A DNA stretch of 64,000 nt from Tillus elongatus (taxonomy: Eukaryota; Arthropoda; Insecta; Coleoptera; Cleridae). Every line of letters begins with the position of its first letter. Position 1 is the stretch's first letter. Where the stretch lies: NCBI GenBank assembly GCA_964006375.1, contig OZ023262.1, positions 52,041,722 through 52,105,721 on the forward strand, given 5' to 3'. The position numbers and the translations under genes are program-made. The notes under the pieces are model-generated. The model searched no databases. It was given only the letters and a program-made list of their open reading frames with translations, and was not told the origin of the DNA. Below, in pieces: positions 1 through 17,822 of this stretch.

Positions 1-940
1 CACGCCTCTGCTCTTCTTGTTGATATCCAAACTCTTTTAAGCATCCCCGGATATTTCTGATAATTGCAAATCCATTAATTATTCTTTTGCTTAATTCATC
101 TACAGTATTCACTGGTGTTGTATACATACATTTACGCAGTGTTAAACAGTGTAAAATATTATAACCTTTTTGAACAACCATCAATAAATTAAGCCTTTAT
201 CATTTTGTTCTACCCTTACAATTTTCAACTCATTTTAATTCGATTATACAGCTGATCAGATTCCGTTTACCGCAAAGTTCATTTCCGCATTATTTTTCGT
301 CTATTAAATTGCACCATCCAGTGGCAATATTTCTCTGGGGAGTGGTTTAGTGCCTCCATACATCCACTTAAGAACTGGTAATAAATTATAATAAAAGAGC
401 ACTCTTTTGTACAACGGGGACGGTGGCATAAGCGGCAAAGGGGCTTCGGGTCTCAGACACACTTTATTATTTTTAATATAAAGTGTTGCTGGCAAAATGC
501 GCGTGTAATTAAACAGCCAACCCGTGTAATAATAATAAACCTCGAACAGTTTGCAAATAAATGGCTTTTCGAGAGAATGTTACGGTAAAAGAGAGACTGC
601 CCTCTGCCACGGTACGATATAATTTTATCCTACAGTGTTGCAACATCAAATGGGTTTACGCTGAATTCTCCAGTTTTAAAACATGTCACCACCCCTGCAT
701 TGACTTAACAATTTTAAAATAGGGAATGGTTTTCATTACATGCGTATGTTCATTTTAGTAGGTAACAGTACGTAACGGGTCGCTTGGGCTAGATAGACTG
801 GAACATTTGAACTACTATTTTTAAGCGGCTAAGTAGGGGATCATCATTACCGACATGACTATTGACAAGTGACAGATAAGAAACTGGTTGGTTGTAGACT
901 GCTCGTTGGTTGCTTTGGGTTATCGCTGTGATACATACAT
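1..940. other. AT-rich sequence, no gene recognised
   Basis: No reading frame here resembles a known protein. The short open frames are of chance length for this base composition. A run of direct CATA units lies at its end, just before the mariner relic that follows. Confidence 0.5.
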
Positions 941-948
941 ACATATAC

Positions 949-1745
949 AGAGTGTTTCAGATCTATTTAGATGCCTTATATCACAGCCCCCGTACAACCA
1001 ACAGACCAAAGTTTGTTGGTTGAAGAAACTGCTTTCAATAAGACTTTACTTAGATATACAGTGGATCCAAAGTGTACTTTTTTATGTAAACATTTTTTTC
1101 AGTGGAACACCCTGTATTTCATTCACGATTTCTTATTTCAGTCTATTCATTAATAATGTGTCAAACTTTTTTTCTAATTTTAATAGTTTTCAAGAAAATG
1201 TTAGAAATATGTTCACAGTTATTCACAAAATAATTAACAGGTAATTAACATTGCTAATGATGACAAAGTAACTTATAAAATATACTCAAACTGGCGACGA
1301 TTTTCTGGTTGACAAACGTCATATCTTCTAATAAGCTTAATTTTGTTTCTGAAATCCTCTAAATTTCTTGAATGGATAATCTAATGGTGTCAAGTCCGGC
1401 GACCTCGCGTGGCAACTGATTAATCCTCGGTGCCCTATCCACTTTGTTGACACAATCAAGCAGTTGTGCGCTGGTGCATCGACTTGCTGTCACCGCATGT
1501 TTAAAGGTTCATTTATGTTTATATCTTCCATCAGTACAGGTAACACTTCAAAACACCTTCATACTCTTATTTTGACATTTTTAGTAATTAGACCTTAATA
1601 GGGATTTATTGCAAAAAATCGTTTTTTTTTTGGTTTTCAGTTACGCCCTTTGGCGGTCACTTTCGACATTAAAAATTTTTCCCGAAATTCTAAGATGTAT
1701 GGTTTCCGAAATACAGTAGGTGACCACCCCTAATGAATCACCCTG

Positions 1746-1746
<1 letters not shown>
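949..1746 (-). mobile_element. Decayed mariner-type (DD41D-like) transposon
   Basis: On the minus strand, about 1495 down to 1325, the translation gives QVDAPAHN, then WIGHRG, then SPDLTPLDY. These are the second-Asp block, the W-I-G-R block and the third-Asp block of IS630/Tc1/mariner transposases. The stretch between the two Asp blocks is shortened, so a deletion is present, and the first-Asp block is not seen. Possible ends are an ACAGAGTGTTTCA-like sequence near 949 and AATCACCCTGTTA running into the (TA)n tract at 1747. The ends match only loosely, so the limits are approximate. It is a dead relic with no intact gene. Confidence 0.6.

Positions 1747-1804
<58 letters not shown>
1747..1804. 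repeat. (TA)n microsatellite
   Basis: An uninterrupted alternating TA tract. It starts at a mariner-type end (CACCCTGTTA) and runs directly into the truncated reverse-transcriptase frame that follows. Confidence 0.97.
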
Positions 1805-1805
<1 letters not shown>

Positions 1806-1809
<4 letters not shown>

Positions 1810-2026
1810 TAGTCTTTGTGGATATATCGAAAGCATTTGATTCTATTGATCATGAGGTTCTTTGTCAAATGCTGGAATCGGTGGGTTTTAGGGGACTTCC
1901 TTTGACCTTAATGAAGAGTTATTTGCATAATAGAAAACAGTGCACAAATTTTGGAGGCGTCTTAAGCGAAAGCACGGTTATTAGGTGTGGTGTCCCACAG
2001 GGCTCGGTTTTGGGACCAATTTTATT

Positions 2027-2113
<87 letters not shown>

Positions 2114-3101
2114 TGATTTATACCAGGTTGAAAACTCTGGACAGATCATTAGCTTTGCTGATGATACAGCCATATTCTTTTCTGCGAAAAACTGGGATGA
2201 TCTGAAAATTGAGGCCGAGGTTGGGATGAGGAGAGTGTGGGAATATTTAAACGATAAAAAAATGGCTGTCAACTGCGAAAAAACTAAATACATACAGTTC
2301 TCGAGTTATATAACTGAAGAGATGGGTCCTCTTGTTGTTGATCAGAGTTTTATCGTTTGTAGTGCCGACGCCATTAAATATCTTGGCATTACTGTAGACA
2401 GACACCTACGCTGGGATTCTCATGCTGCAGATTTGGTTAACAAATTAAGGGGGCTCATTGGTAAAGTAAAGCAACTTAAAAAATTACTCAACTCGCAGTA
2501 CCTAAAAATAATATTTTCTGCTCTAGTCGAAAGTCTGCTTCGATATGGAATCGTGGCATGGGGAGGAATACTGGCAAGCCATATTAAACATTTGGAAGTT
2601 ATCCACAAACTATTCCTGAAAATTATATATGGTAGACCTTCGGCGTATCCCAGTGATCTGTTATTCGCAGAGGCCAATGTGTTAGACATGAGACAGTTGT
2701 ACTCATATTCTTCCTTGGCATATTATTATAAGCACAAAGGTGAGTTTGATATTGTGGATCATACGTATGGAGGGCGAAGAGAACAGTACATGAAGGTTCC
2801 TAGAGTGCATAAAACGGTGGGGCAGAGGTATTATACCTTTTTTATGCCAAGGTTCTATAACATACTACCACTAGAAATAAAAAAAATTAAGATCGGAGTT
2901 CGTTTTCAGAAGCAGGGTAAAAACTTGGCTCCTTACAGTACCACGAGAATTAGTGCAAAGTATTGTCGATCTAAAAAACAGCTGATTTGGTTTAGTAGTT
3001 GTAATGAGCGGATTTGTAGGACATGTGTGCGTGTGTGTGCGTATAAGAGAAAGGGAGGGGGGGGGGAGTATGCGGGTGTATGGGGTTGCGAATGTGTGTA
3101 G
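1806..3101 (+). CDS. Partial non-LTR reverse transcriptase with in-frame (TA)n expansion
   Basis: This encodes the palm and thumb part of a LINE-type reverse transcriptase, which would copy element RNA by target-primed reverse transcription. Visible motifs in order are FVDISKAFDSIDH near 1812-1850, GVPQGSVLGPILF at about 1988-2025, and FADDTAIF at about 2153-2176, holding the catalytic Asp pair. The thumb continues with KYLGITVDRHLRW and a C-terminal region to about 2940. The last 50 or so codons run into the 3'UTR repeat and are probably not native. Between FN and SDLYQ, where relatives have a short IY(I)ND segment, lies an 81-bp TA tract read as alternating Ile-Tyr. The frame is open throughout, but the N-terminal half of the protein is absent, so it is very unlikely to be active. 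Confidence 0.8.
2031..2111. repeat. (TA)n microsatellite inside the reverse transcriptase
   Basis: 81 bp of alternating AT encoding 27 alternating Ile/Tyr codons. It probably expanded from the short ATATATA stretch that naturally encodes IYI ahead of the SDLY/NDLY motif. Because 81 bp is a multiple of three, the reading frame downstream is kept. Confidence 0.95.
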
Positions 3102-3750
3102 GTAGCTCTCTCTGTGTGGGTGGATGTGGCGGTAATTTCCTTTTGTTCACTATGAGAGTTTAGTTTTGGGGACGCATTTCTGTTCAATCACCTACAAGGT
3201 AGGCAAATCTATATTGAATTTTGCCGATGCACAGTCTCTGACTTTGTCAGTTTGTTATTATTTGCTGGTGGTGTATAAAAAGGGGGAAACGGGTCACCGT
3301 GGAAAAAGAATTTCAATGTTGATATTGTTATTTGTTGTTAAAAATCAGACTGGGTATTGTCGAGTGTCGTTTTGAAAAGCCGAGCAGTTGGTTTGAAAAT
3401 TGTAATAGAAGGATTTGCAAAATTGGTGTGCATGTGTGTGTGTTTAAGAGAAAAAAAAAAAAAGAGAGAGAGAGTATGCGAGTGTATAGGATTGCGAATG
3501 GGTATATGTAGCTCTCTGTGTGTGGGTGTATGTGGTGGTAATATTCTTTTGTTCACTATGTAAGTTTGGTTCGGGACACATTTATGTTCAATCACCTACA
3601 AGGTAGGCAAATGTATGTTGAAGTTTACCGACACACAGTCTCTGACTTTGTCGATTTCTTATTATTTGCTGATTGTGGAAAAAAATTTCAATATTGATTA
3701 TTTTATATTGTTGCTATATTGTTTGTTAAAAGCCTGACTGTATATTATCA
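2961..3750 (+). repeat. Two tandem copies of an approximately 394-bp 3'UTR unit
   Basis: Both copies begin with TATTGTCGA, contain a GTGTGTG-rich stretch, a purine run, a CTCTCTGTGTG block, TGTTCAATCACCTACAAGG and TCTCTGACTTTGTC, and end in a TTGTTAAAA-rich segment. Corresponding landmarks are 394-404 bp apart. The copies differ by many substitutions and small indels, including a poly-G run near 3056 against a poly-A/GA run near 3450, so the duplication is not recent. Confidence 0.85.
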
Positions 3751-3776
3751 GTAAATAAATTATTATTATTATTATA

Positions 3777-3880
3777 TACTATCATAATACTCTCTCTGTG
3801 TCCAGACTTTCTAAAGGCTACAGAATATGCTGAAACTAAAGTTTCTAGATTAATACAAAATAAAAAGAAATTATATAAGA
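3777..3880. other. Short spacer, nothing recognised
   Basis: AT-rich sequence between the retrotransposon tail and the reverse-transcriptase scrap on the other strand. No motif was found. Confidence 0.4.
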
Positions 3881-3881
3881 A

Positions 3882-4062
3882 TTAGCCAAACCGTAAAATC
3901 TGGCAACACTGGTCTTCATAATTATCATTGTCATAACAAGCATTCCACTCTTTTATGAAATCTGATGCTTGGGAGCTGTTCTTAATTAAATACAGAATAA
4001 TTACATCATCTACATAGCGTAATTCATGTAAATGATAGGAAGAAAGTAGTTGATCAGTGACC
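3882..4062 (-). pseudogene. Reverse-transcriptase fragment with YVDD box
   Basis: The minus-strand frame reads ...LHELRYVDDVIILYLIKN...SDFIKEWN... and ends in a stop at 3882. The RYVDD box is the catalytic motif C of reverse transcriptases. The surrounding spacing, with no FADD-type context, looks more like a Penelope-like enzyme than the LINE enzymes elsewhere in this window, but about 55 residues are too few to classify it. Nothing upstream or downstream extends the frame. Confidence 0.45.
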
Positions 4063-4394
4063 CGTATACACTGGGTGAGCTAAATGAAACACGACGAGCT
4101 GGTGCGCTTTGTGTAACATCTTCACAGAATTTCATACTCGCTGAGCTTTATGTTTTGTTTTGATACTGGAGGCGCTAAAGGATCCGGATCCAGGGCGCTA
4201 TATTCCAGAGATATTGCGGTCCTGTCGGGGCTCCAAGATCCTAAACAGTTTTCTCTCTGGCAGTGGTAATTCTCTTATTTCTAACCGGAGAAAGAACCAC
4301 ACAGCTAGGCGAGAAAATAAACACGAATCAGTTGACATAGATTTCAGATAGGGACACAAGAAAGGCGTTTCATTGGTATTGGACTACGAAGGTA
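4063..4394. other. No gene recognised
   Basis: Sequence with a CACTGGGTGAGCTAAATGAAAC stretch that might be a transposon end; nothing pairs with it convincingly. Confidence 0.35.
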
Positions 4395-4980
4395 TGCAGG
4401 GTGGTCCATATTTTACCTTCGATAATTTGAGAATCAATAGAAAATGTGAAAATAATTTGAGTTTTCCTAATTAACTTATATCGATATCTAAACGGTTTCA
4501 GAAATACGGGGTGTTGAAGTTTCATATTTTTGATTTCATACATTCAATATCTCCTGAACTAAACCAAATATTTTATTGACATTTTGTGAAACTTTTGTCT
4601 TAATAAGTTACATGTTCAATCATTATTTTCATCTATCTACTTCAAGCATTGGCATAACCACGAGACTGTTATTTCCCTTTTGGAACAAAAGAAGGTACGC
4701 CAAAGATTTTTTTCATTTTTTCGTAATCTGCGGTCAACATTCGAATGAAAAGTGTCCTTGGAGTTTGTCGTAAATTCAATCGTTTTACAGAAAAAATATG
4801 TATTATAATTCATTGCGTTTTATCACGTTTCCTAGCGTCGCGTTCTGTGATTATTGTTGTAGTTGACTTTTGTTTTAGTAGGCTTCTTTCAAATCATGAC
4901 ATTCTAAAAATTCTGTGTGTTAGTTGATTCCATGTTGTAATTTGTACAAGTTATTTCATCTTATTGTTAGTTTCATAACT

Positions 4981-5728
4981 ATGGCAAGAACATTCACACA
5001 CATTTAATATGCAGATATGCATTTCATGGCGCCTCGGTGGTTCAGAGGTAAGAACGTGTGCCTCTGAACCGAAGGGTACTGGGTTCGATCCCAGGGTTCT
5101 CCTTTCACTTTTTCAGTACAGACTGTCACATTAACATCGACCGAGGTTCTGGCATTGCATTTGAGCAAGTTGAATGTCTGCAGGTTCCGACCTTCGGAGG
5201 GGGCGTAAATCTGTCGGTCCAGTGTCCATGCGATGTTGGGTACGTTAAATATCCCTACCTTCCTTACATAAAGGCAGGGGTTCGGCAAAATTTCGATGAT
5301 GGTGAGGTGAAACTGCTCCTTGGCGTCGGTGATTGGCCATAGTCGCGGAAATATGCCGACGTTAAAGAGATAAAAACACACAAAAAGCATATGCATTTCA
5401 TATACGGATTTTGTGACGATAGTGCTCAAGCAGCGGTAAAGGAATATCGTAGGCGTTTTTCAAACAAAGTAACTCCATCAAGGCAAGTTTTTATTGGTGT
5501 AGGTGCATCGCAAATTTCGTTTATGTAGTTTGAAAAATGATGAGGGTGAGAAAAATGAAAACAGGAGAATTAGAATAAATGAAAATAGAATCCTCAGAGC
5601 TATTGATAACAATAATACGCTGAGTTTTCGCAGGGCATCTCAGCTATTGCAGGTGTCAAAATCAGAAGTAATGAGATATTTACACAGAGATCATATAAAA
5701 GCATTCCAATTAAAACCAGTTCAAAATG
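4981..5728 (+). pseudogene. N-terminal piece of mariner-type transposase, split by a SINE
   Basis: The start codon at 4981 opens MARTFTHI, a stop codon, then YADMHFIYGFCDDSAQ..., whose codons run across the SINE insertion site. Past the SINE it continues AAVKEYRRRFSNKVTPSRQVF, and after frame damage ENRILRAIDNNNTLSFRRASQ and a VSKSEVMRYLHRDHIKAFQL segment. This is the N-terminal paired-type helix-turn-helix DNA-binding region of this transposase group, which would recognise the TIRs. The catalytic domain is absent. Defects are an early stop, a frameshift around 5520-5545, the SINE insertion and truncation. Confidence 0.7.
5028..5388 (+). mobile_element. tRNA-derived SINE, copy 1, with target-site duplication
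   Basis: A 361-bp insertion flanked by a perfect 13-bp duplication, ATATGCATTTCAT, at 5015-5027 and 5389-5401. The head is tRNA-like. An A-box-like TGGTTCAGAGGTAAGAA lies at about 5038 and a B box GGGTTCGATCCCAG at about 5081. These are the internal RNA polymerase III promoter elements. The tail is A/CA-rich (AAAAACACACAAAAA). The body matches the minus-strand copy at 10640-11007, so this is a real interspersed family. The insertion lies in a mariner transposase gene, so it post-dates that element. Confidence 0.9.
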
Positions 5729-7289
5729 TTGTTACGGTTAGCTTTTTTGCCTCCGTACCATTTTTGCTGAATCTATAACACATCAAGGAAAACTCTGTTA
5801 ATCGTTACATCTTTTTAACAATAGATAGCAAATAATTATCAAATTGGAAAATTGTATGAAGTTTTGCTTTTATTCGCCACCGTAGAGCACCCCTAACCTT
5901 CCTAGAATATTTATTTTAAACGACAAATATTTTCCAACGAGAATATGCTGAACAAAGAGGGCTTGTTAAGGCGCTATAAATACAAATTCTGGGAATATAA
6001 TAGTTAAAGGTGCACTTGTCTTGCTGTGAGATACATACTTAGTTACTATTTTAAACGGCTTTGATCAAGGGACTGTCAATCTTAAGTCAAGATAAAGTAA
6101 CGTCGTTTTTAGGTCTATCTCATTTTTTCTATTAGTGGCTCGAGAGAAAAAAATAATATTTTAACTGAGAAAGGTCATGCTATTATCTGTCTTCGTCTTT
6201 CAGGTTGCATAAGTGAATAGAAGACAAAGACAGACTCAGTAGTTTTCTGTTGACACGTGACGGTTGAGTCTTGGAAATGTATATGTGTTAGCAACAGGCA
6301 GTATAGGCTGCTGCGTAGTTTGGATTCCACCAATGAGAAATCAAGCGGCAGTTTTCAGTCTGCAAAGAGGAAACGGCTATCTAAGAAAATGTGCGCATCG
6401 CGCCAGTTGAATCTATTCGGCGACGCGTTAGACGTGCCATCATTGAAATTAACCGCTGTCTGTTAATTCACCGAATGTAATTACTGCTAGTATTGTACAG
6501 TTTGTGTGTCGTTGTTAGACTGGGGTTGTTGAATCTGTGCGAGCCCATTGGATAAATGGTAAGATAAAACTGCTTCTTTAAGATGAATTGCAGAATTTTG
6601 AGGAAATTTACTATTAAATTACAGGGTCGTACTTCCTGGTTCATACTTCCCGGTTCGTAGCCATAGCCTCCACCGTAGTTCTCGTTTTTGGCCGTAACCG
6701 CCATTTCGTAGTCTAAATCTGACGCTAGAATCTGGAAAATAAATTTGAACTCATTATCGAAAATATAGGGCTGATGTTGAGTTCTGGTAATTGGTATTGT
6801 AATCTAATCTCTCTCTGAGTCCACTCTCCGGAAATCTGAATCCCGCTGAGGTTTTTATTTACCGTCATGCAAGATATAATCCACCTGCTGCATGGATTAT
6901 CAGACTGGTTGGCAAGGTTTCATCTAGGGCTTCACTGTGCCCACTTCACTAATTGGACGTGTTCCCGTAACAAGTGATTCCTGTTTGACTTTTTTTTCCT
7001 CCTTGCGGCTCGTCCGCATCTTTGCCGCCCCGATAGCACCAAAACCTTTGGGTTATTGTCCATTGTGCAGTTTCTATTTGTTATTGCCGCGTTTCGTTAT
7101 TAAACTGTTTCACATAATATGACCTAGCATTATTACCTAATTAAGTATTGTAAATTAAATCACAATATTTTTTATCGTGAATCATTACGAAAAATTATGT
7201 TAAAAGTAGAAGTATATTGTTAGACTCCATGGCCTACTGCTTTTTGAACACTTTTTTGTCATTTGTTTTCTGGTATTGGATATTAGCCT
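5729..7289. other. No gene recognised
   Basis: Reading frames here (for example a 69-codon frame at 6257-6466) resemble nothing I know. The stretch could be old intergenic DNA or fully decayed repeats. Confidence 0.45.
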
Positions 7290-8562
<1,273 letters not shown>

Positions 8563-8874
8563 ACCGCTGTAAAGATAATTTATTGGACTTTTAATTGAGG
8601 TGGCACTCAATTCCCGTTTCCTATTAAGATTTTATGTGTTTAGCCTATGGGATTAACTTAAAGACAAGGTAGCTGCTCCATAAAACTTTTCCCTTCGATA
8701 ATAAAATCGATGGGTCGCGCGTAATTCCAATACTACATTCCAAGGCAGAAATATTAAGAGTGGGAAGTATTCAAATTGACACCCTGTATAATGCAGCCCT
8801 TAATTTGAGTCGCAGATTATTTGGAAAGAAGTTTTATAAAATGACATCTGATTCGGCGATTTTCCAAATTAATA

Positions 8875-10602
<1,728 letters not shown>

Positions 10603-10639
10603 CGAGATTTTTTTGAGGTGGTTTTCCGAGAGGCTAGAG

Positions 10640-11007
10640 GGTTGTGTGTGTGTGTGTGTGTGTGTGTGTTTTGTTTATTTAACTTTGATCTACTTTTGGG
10701 ATTATTGGAAATCACAGACGCCAGGGAGCTGTTTCACATCACTATTCTGGAAATTTTGCCGAACCCCTACCTTTCTGTAAGAAGGGTAGGTATCTTTAAC
10801 GTGCCCAACCTCGCATGGACCCAGAACCGACGGCTGTCTCCGAAGGGCGGAATGACATCCAACTTGCTCAAATACAATTCCACAACCTCGGTTGATGTTA
10901 ATTTTACAGTGTGTACTTAAAAAGTGAAAGGGGGACACTGGGAACCGAACCCAGCACCCTTCGGTTTAGACGCACATGTTTATGCCTCTGAACCACCGAG
11001 GCTCTGG
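10640..11007 (-). mobile_element. tRNA-derived SINE, copy 2
   Basis: Minus-strand copy of the SINE at 5028-5388. The tRNA-like head is at the right: the reverse complement carries GCCTCGGTGGTTCAGAGG near 11000 and a B box GGGTTCGGTTCCCAG near 10940-10960. The 3' tail at the left is a (CA)n run (10645-10670 on the opposite strand). An imperfect duplication, GGCTAGAG, flanks it at 10632-10639 and 11008-11015. Frames across it giving runs of Val-Cys are translations of the (GT)n tail, not genes. Confidence 0.85.
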
Positions 11008-11015
11008 GGCTAGAG

Positions 11016-11587
11016 TGTTAAAAATGGTTGTTTGTGAGAAATTTATTTCTAAATATTGTTGGATTATCACGACGATTTCAAAATAAATGATTCTTTGATA
11101 CCGAGATATCTAATGTGGTATGTTTTAAAATAAACACGTTATATATTCTTCTCAGTTTGGTCACAACATAAGCGGCATTAAATATAATTTTACGATTGCT
11201 AATTAACCAGTATATAGCATAAAGGTCGTTATGTATTGATTAACGTCCACAGCCTTCTAAATCAGTCAGAAGCCGGGCTGCAGACGGTCGTAGAACCAGA
11301 GAGCAAAGACAATAGCTGATGGCAGGTATCCATTAACGAGGTAATAAATCCGTATGCGGATAATGATCCTGCCAGACGGACCACAAAGAGGCGCATGTTG
11401 ACATATATGGAATATAATATACCCACCTACAGTATTCCAGACAATACAATACTCAATATTCGATGATTATCCTCTGCGGCAACTGCACGTGAAGATCAAA
11501 TAACCATAAAGTCATACTATTCGCTTCGTTTGTGCAGAATACATACAAGTTCTCTATGTGAGACTCCTGTTAAGTTTGTAGAATATA
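11016..11587. other. No gene recognised
   Basis: Less AT-biased than its surroundings in places (11260-11400). It holds no recognisable motif. Confidence 0.4.
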
Positions 11588-11995
11588 TTGATAGGTCATG
11601 TTATTTTGGCTTTAGAGTCTGTGGCGGAAGACGAGAACCTTGATTTATTTTTTACTAGCGCTAGAGAAGATGAACCTACCTTAAGACTTCAGGTGAGCTA
11701 TTTAAAACAGCTTATTACACAAAATGATCTTCTAATAAACAGTCAATATTCATTAATTGAATCATTAAAAGCAGATATTACACTAATTAGTGGAAAACAG
11801 AAAGAAAATAAAAATTCTAGCCTAGCTATACCATCTACCAGCAGCATTGTGAAAACATGTCTCCACAAGGACTTTAATGACACTAGCGATAAGATTTCTG
11901 ATAATCAAAAATCTGTAAATACTGTCGCTGAAATGGCTGTTTGTTGGTTTTGTTTTAGTCAACCCATTCTGTTTTGGCAAACAATAAACAACAAA
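11588..11995 (+). CDS. Unidentified acidic/coiled-coil protein fragment, cut by a repeat
   Basis: An open frame that continues to 12025, but the last residues (SLDAASALW) are simply the end of composite repeat C2, which begins near 11997. The native part is about 125 residues. It carries an acidic segment (SVAEDENLDLFF, DEPTLRLQ), then a leucine-rich stretch with heptad-like spacing (YLKQLITQNDLLI, SLIESLKADITLI), and then a Ser/Lys/Asn-rich linker. This layout is reminiscent of ORF1/gag-like proteins of non-LTR elements, but I do not recognise the family and no zinc knuckle is visible. No start codon is well supported. It is truncated by the C2 insertion. Confidence 0.35.
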
Positions 11996-11996
11996 A

Positions 11997-16272
<4,276 letters not shown>

Positions 16273-16276
16273 TTAA

Positions 16277-17818
16277 CCCTTTGAAGCACGAATTTCAATG
16301 TTATTTCCAATTCTAATGACATTTGGTCTATATCATCTTAATGTGTAGAAAAATGATGTAGTACACTTCTTTGTTGCAAAAAAAAACATTTATTTTAACT
16401 TTTGCAAGTGGTTTCGATATGAAACCACAATGCAAGTGAACACATACAAAATCGAAAGATTACATATATTTTATATTATTGATGATAAGTTAGAAAACAG
16501 TTTCTTTCTGCCAGTAAACACAGCCCGACTTTACACTGTATGCAGCTCCATCTGGTTCGATGAGGTTTTTCGGCCGTACTACACTGAGCACAGCGTCTTG
16601 AGATTCCGTGCACAGGTAGATGTTTTGCTTGATCACGCCGTTGATCTATTGGTACATAAGGCTTGAATCTGGATATAACTTTTTTAGTAGAAGATGGCCT
16701 TCCACAAGAGCCTCTTGAAACGGAAGCCCCAATCAAACTCAGTATTACTTCACATCGGAAAATTTTGAGGCTCATAGCACTTTTGGTCCTCCGTTTGAAT
16801 ATTATATATGAGTTGACTACTGATGTATCGAGGAAATGCCAAAATAGACGGTGTTACCATTTTCGGGATTTCCTATCGATGGCGTAGTGAGAATTCATCA
16901 TATCAGTTTTGTCAACTCCACCCATATACCTTCGGTAGTCTACAACTGCTTTAGGGCAATTCACTTCAGTCATACTTCCATCTTTCTCCCTTTTATTCAC
17001 TTTAGTTTGATCTGTAGGAGAATGTATAGTAGAGAGCATCTGAATAGTTCTCTTGTCCTTCCACTTGATACAAGATACTTTGTCTCTATAAACTGCCCAA
17101 TCAAAATCATCTCAATTCATTTCCTTATCGCCTTTCAATCCAGTGGGAAGATTTTTTCTGTTTGCGCGTACAGTTCCACACGCGTAGATTTTATTTTCTT
17201 GTAAAGAAAGTAAAAGGTCAGTTGTTGTGAAATAGTTATCAAAGTAAGCGTGGTGTCCTTTTCCTTCGAGACCCTTAGTCATGTCAAGTACTACCCGTTC
17301 ACCTAAACCTTTCTCAGATTTATCTTGTTGCTTTCCTGTATATAATTCAAAATTACTTAGATAACCTTCTTTATCGGCGCACGCCCAGATTTTAAACCCC
17401 CTTTTCTAGGTTTCATTGGCATATATTGCTTGAAAGCTATTCGGCGTTTGAACTTCACCATGCTTTCATCAACTGACACTTCTTTTGATGGGCAATAATA
17501 TTTCTGGAAGTTTTTCTTTAGGAGTTCAATGTATGGTCTGATTTTAAACAATTGATCAAAACCAGGCTCCCCTTTTTTTGCCATTGTGGCATTGTCATTG
17601 CAATGGAGGCTAGTTAGCAGGGAGCCAAAACGGTTTACGCCTATTTTTGATGCTATGAAATCATCACGTAGTTCTGGACGCGAAGACCAGTAATCGCGAA
17701 AGGAGTGGCGTACTAATACCCAAGTAGGAAGTGTGGTTTCCCTGTAAAACCAGTCTACATATAGAAAAAAAACCATTAGGTAAGTGGTTTCTGTGTGAAA
17801 CCACTTTGCTTCAAAGGG
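16277..17818 (-). mobile_element. piggyBac-type transposon with TTAA duplications
   Basis: A 1542-bp element flanked by TTAA at 16273-16276 and 17819-17822, with terminal inverted repeats CCCTTTGAAGCA / TGCTTCAAAGGG. Each end also has a 21-bp near-perfect palindrome, GTGGTTTCNNNNNGAAACCAC (16408-16428 and 17784-17804). The TTAA target site and the transposase inside identify it as piggyBac superfamily. Confidence 0.95.
16476..17776 (-). pseudogene. piggyBac transposase (DDE_Tnp_1_7), N-truncated, frame-damaged
   Basis: Would cut and paste the element at TTAA sites. Minus-strand pieces in order are DYWSSRPELRDDFIASKIG, FDQLFKIRPYIELL, VSVDESMVKFK (first catalytic Asp), AYFDNYFTTTDLLLS (second Asp, about 17226-17250), YMGGVDKTDMMNSHYAID (third Asp, about 16905-16930), and a C-terminal cysteine-rich domain (RRCAQCS...SCIQCKVGLC) ending at 16476. 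All three Asp codons survive. Defects are a frame change near 17390, stops near 17110 and 16854, and no N-terminal region: the frame begins about 40 bp inside the right end, whereas typical transposases are 550-600 residues. It is non-autonomous now. Confidence 0.92.
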
Positions 17819-17822
17819 TTAA

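Larger units (their letters stand above)
1806..3776 (+). mobile_element. 5'-truncated non-LTR retrotransposon
   Basis: The element consists of a reverse-transcriptase frame, a 3'UTR made of two tandem copies of an approximately 394-bp unit (2961-3354 and 3355-3750), and an (ATT)n-like tail at about 3757-3776. A simple-repeat tail rather than poly(A) is typical of several jockey/CR1/I-type clades. The 5' end, including any endonuclease and gag-like region, is missing. The frame opens directly out of the (TA)n tract. No target-site duplication could be identified because the 5' side is microsatellite. Confidence 0.8.
4397..5728 (+). mobile_element. 5' part of a mariner-type element, interrupted by a SINE
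   Basis: It begins with a CAGGGTGGTCCATATTTTAC end of the type seen on other mariner elements in this window. About 580 bp of non-coding sequence follow before the transposase start at 4981, as expected for elements with long TIRs. Coding sequence stops abruptly near 5728 and no matching right end is present, so the element is truncated. A SINE (5028-5388) splits the first codons. Confidence 0.65.

Noticed and set aside
888..1244. 118-codon plus-strand frame
   Set aside because: It lies across a decayed mariner element and encodes a low-complexity, Phe/Ile/Ser-rich sequence with no recognisable motif.
5028..5100. Functional tRNA gene
   Set aside because: The head has promoter boxes but no complete cloverleaf. 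It is followed by a repeat body and flanked by a target-site duplication, so it is a SINE.
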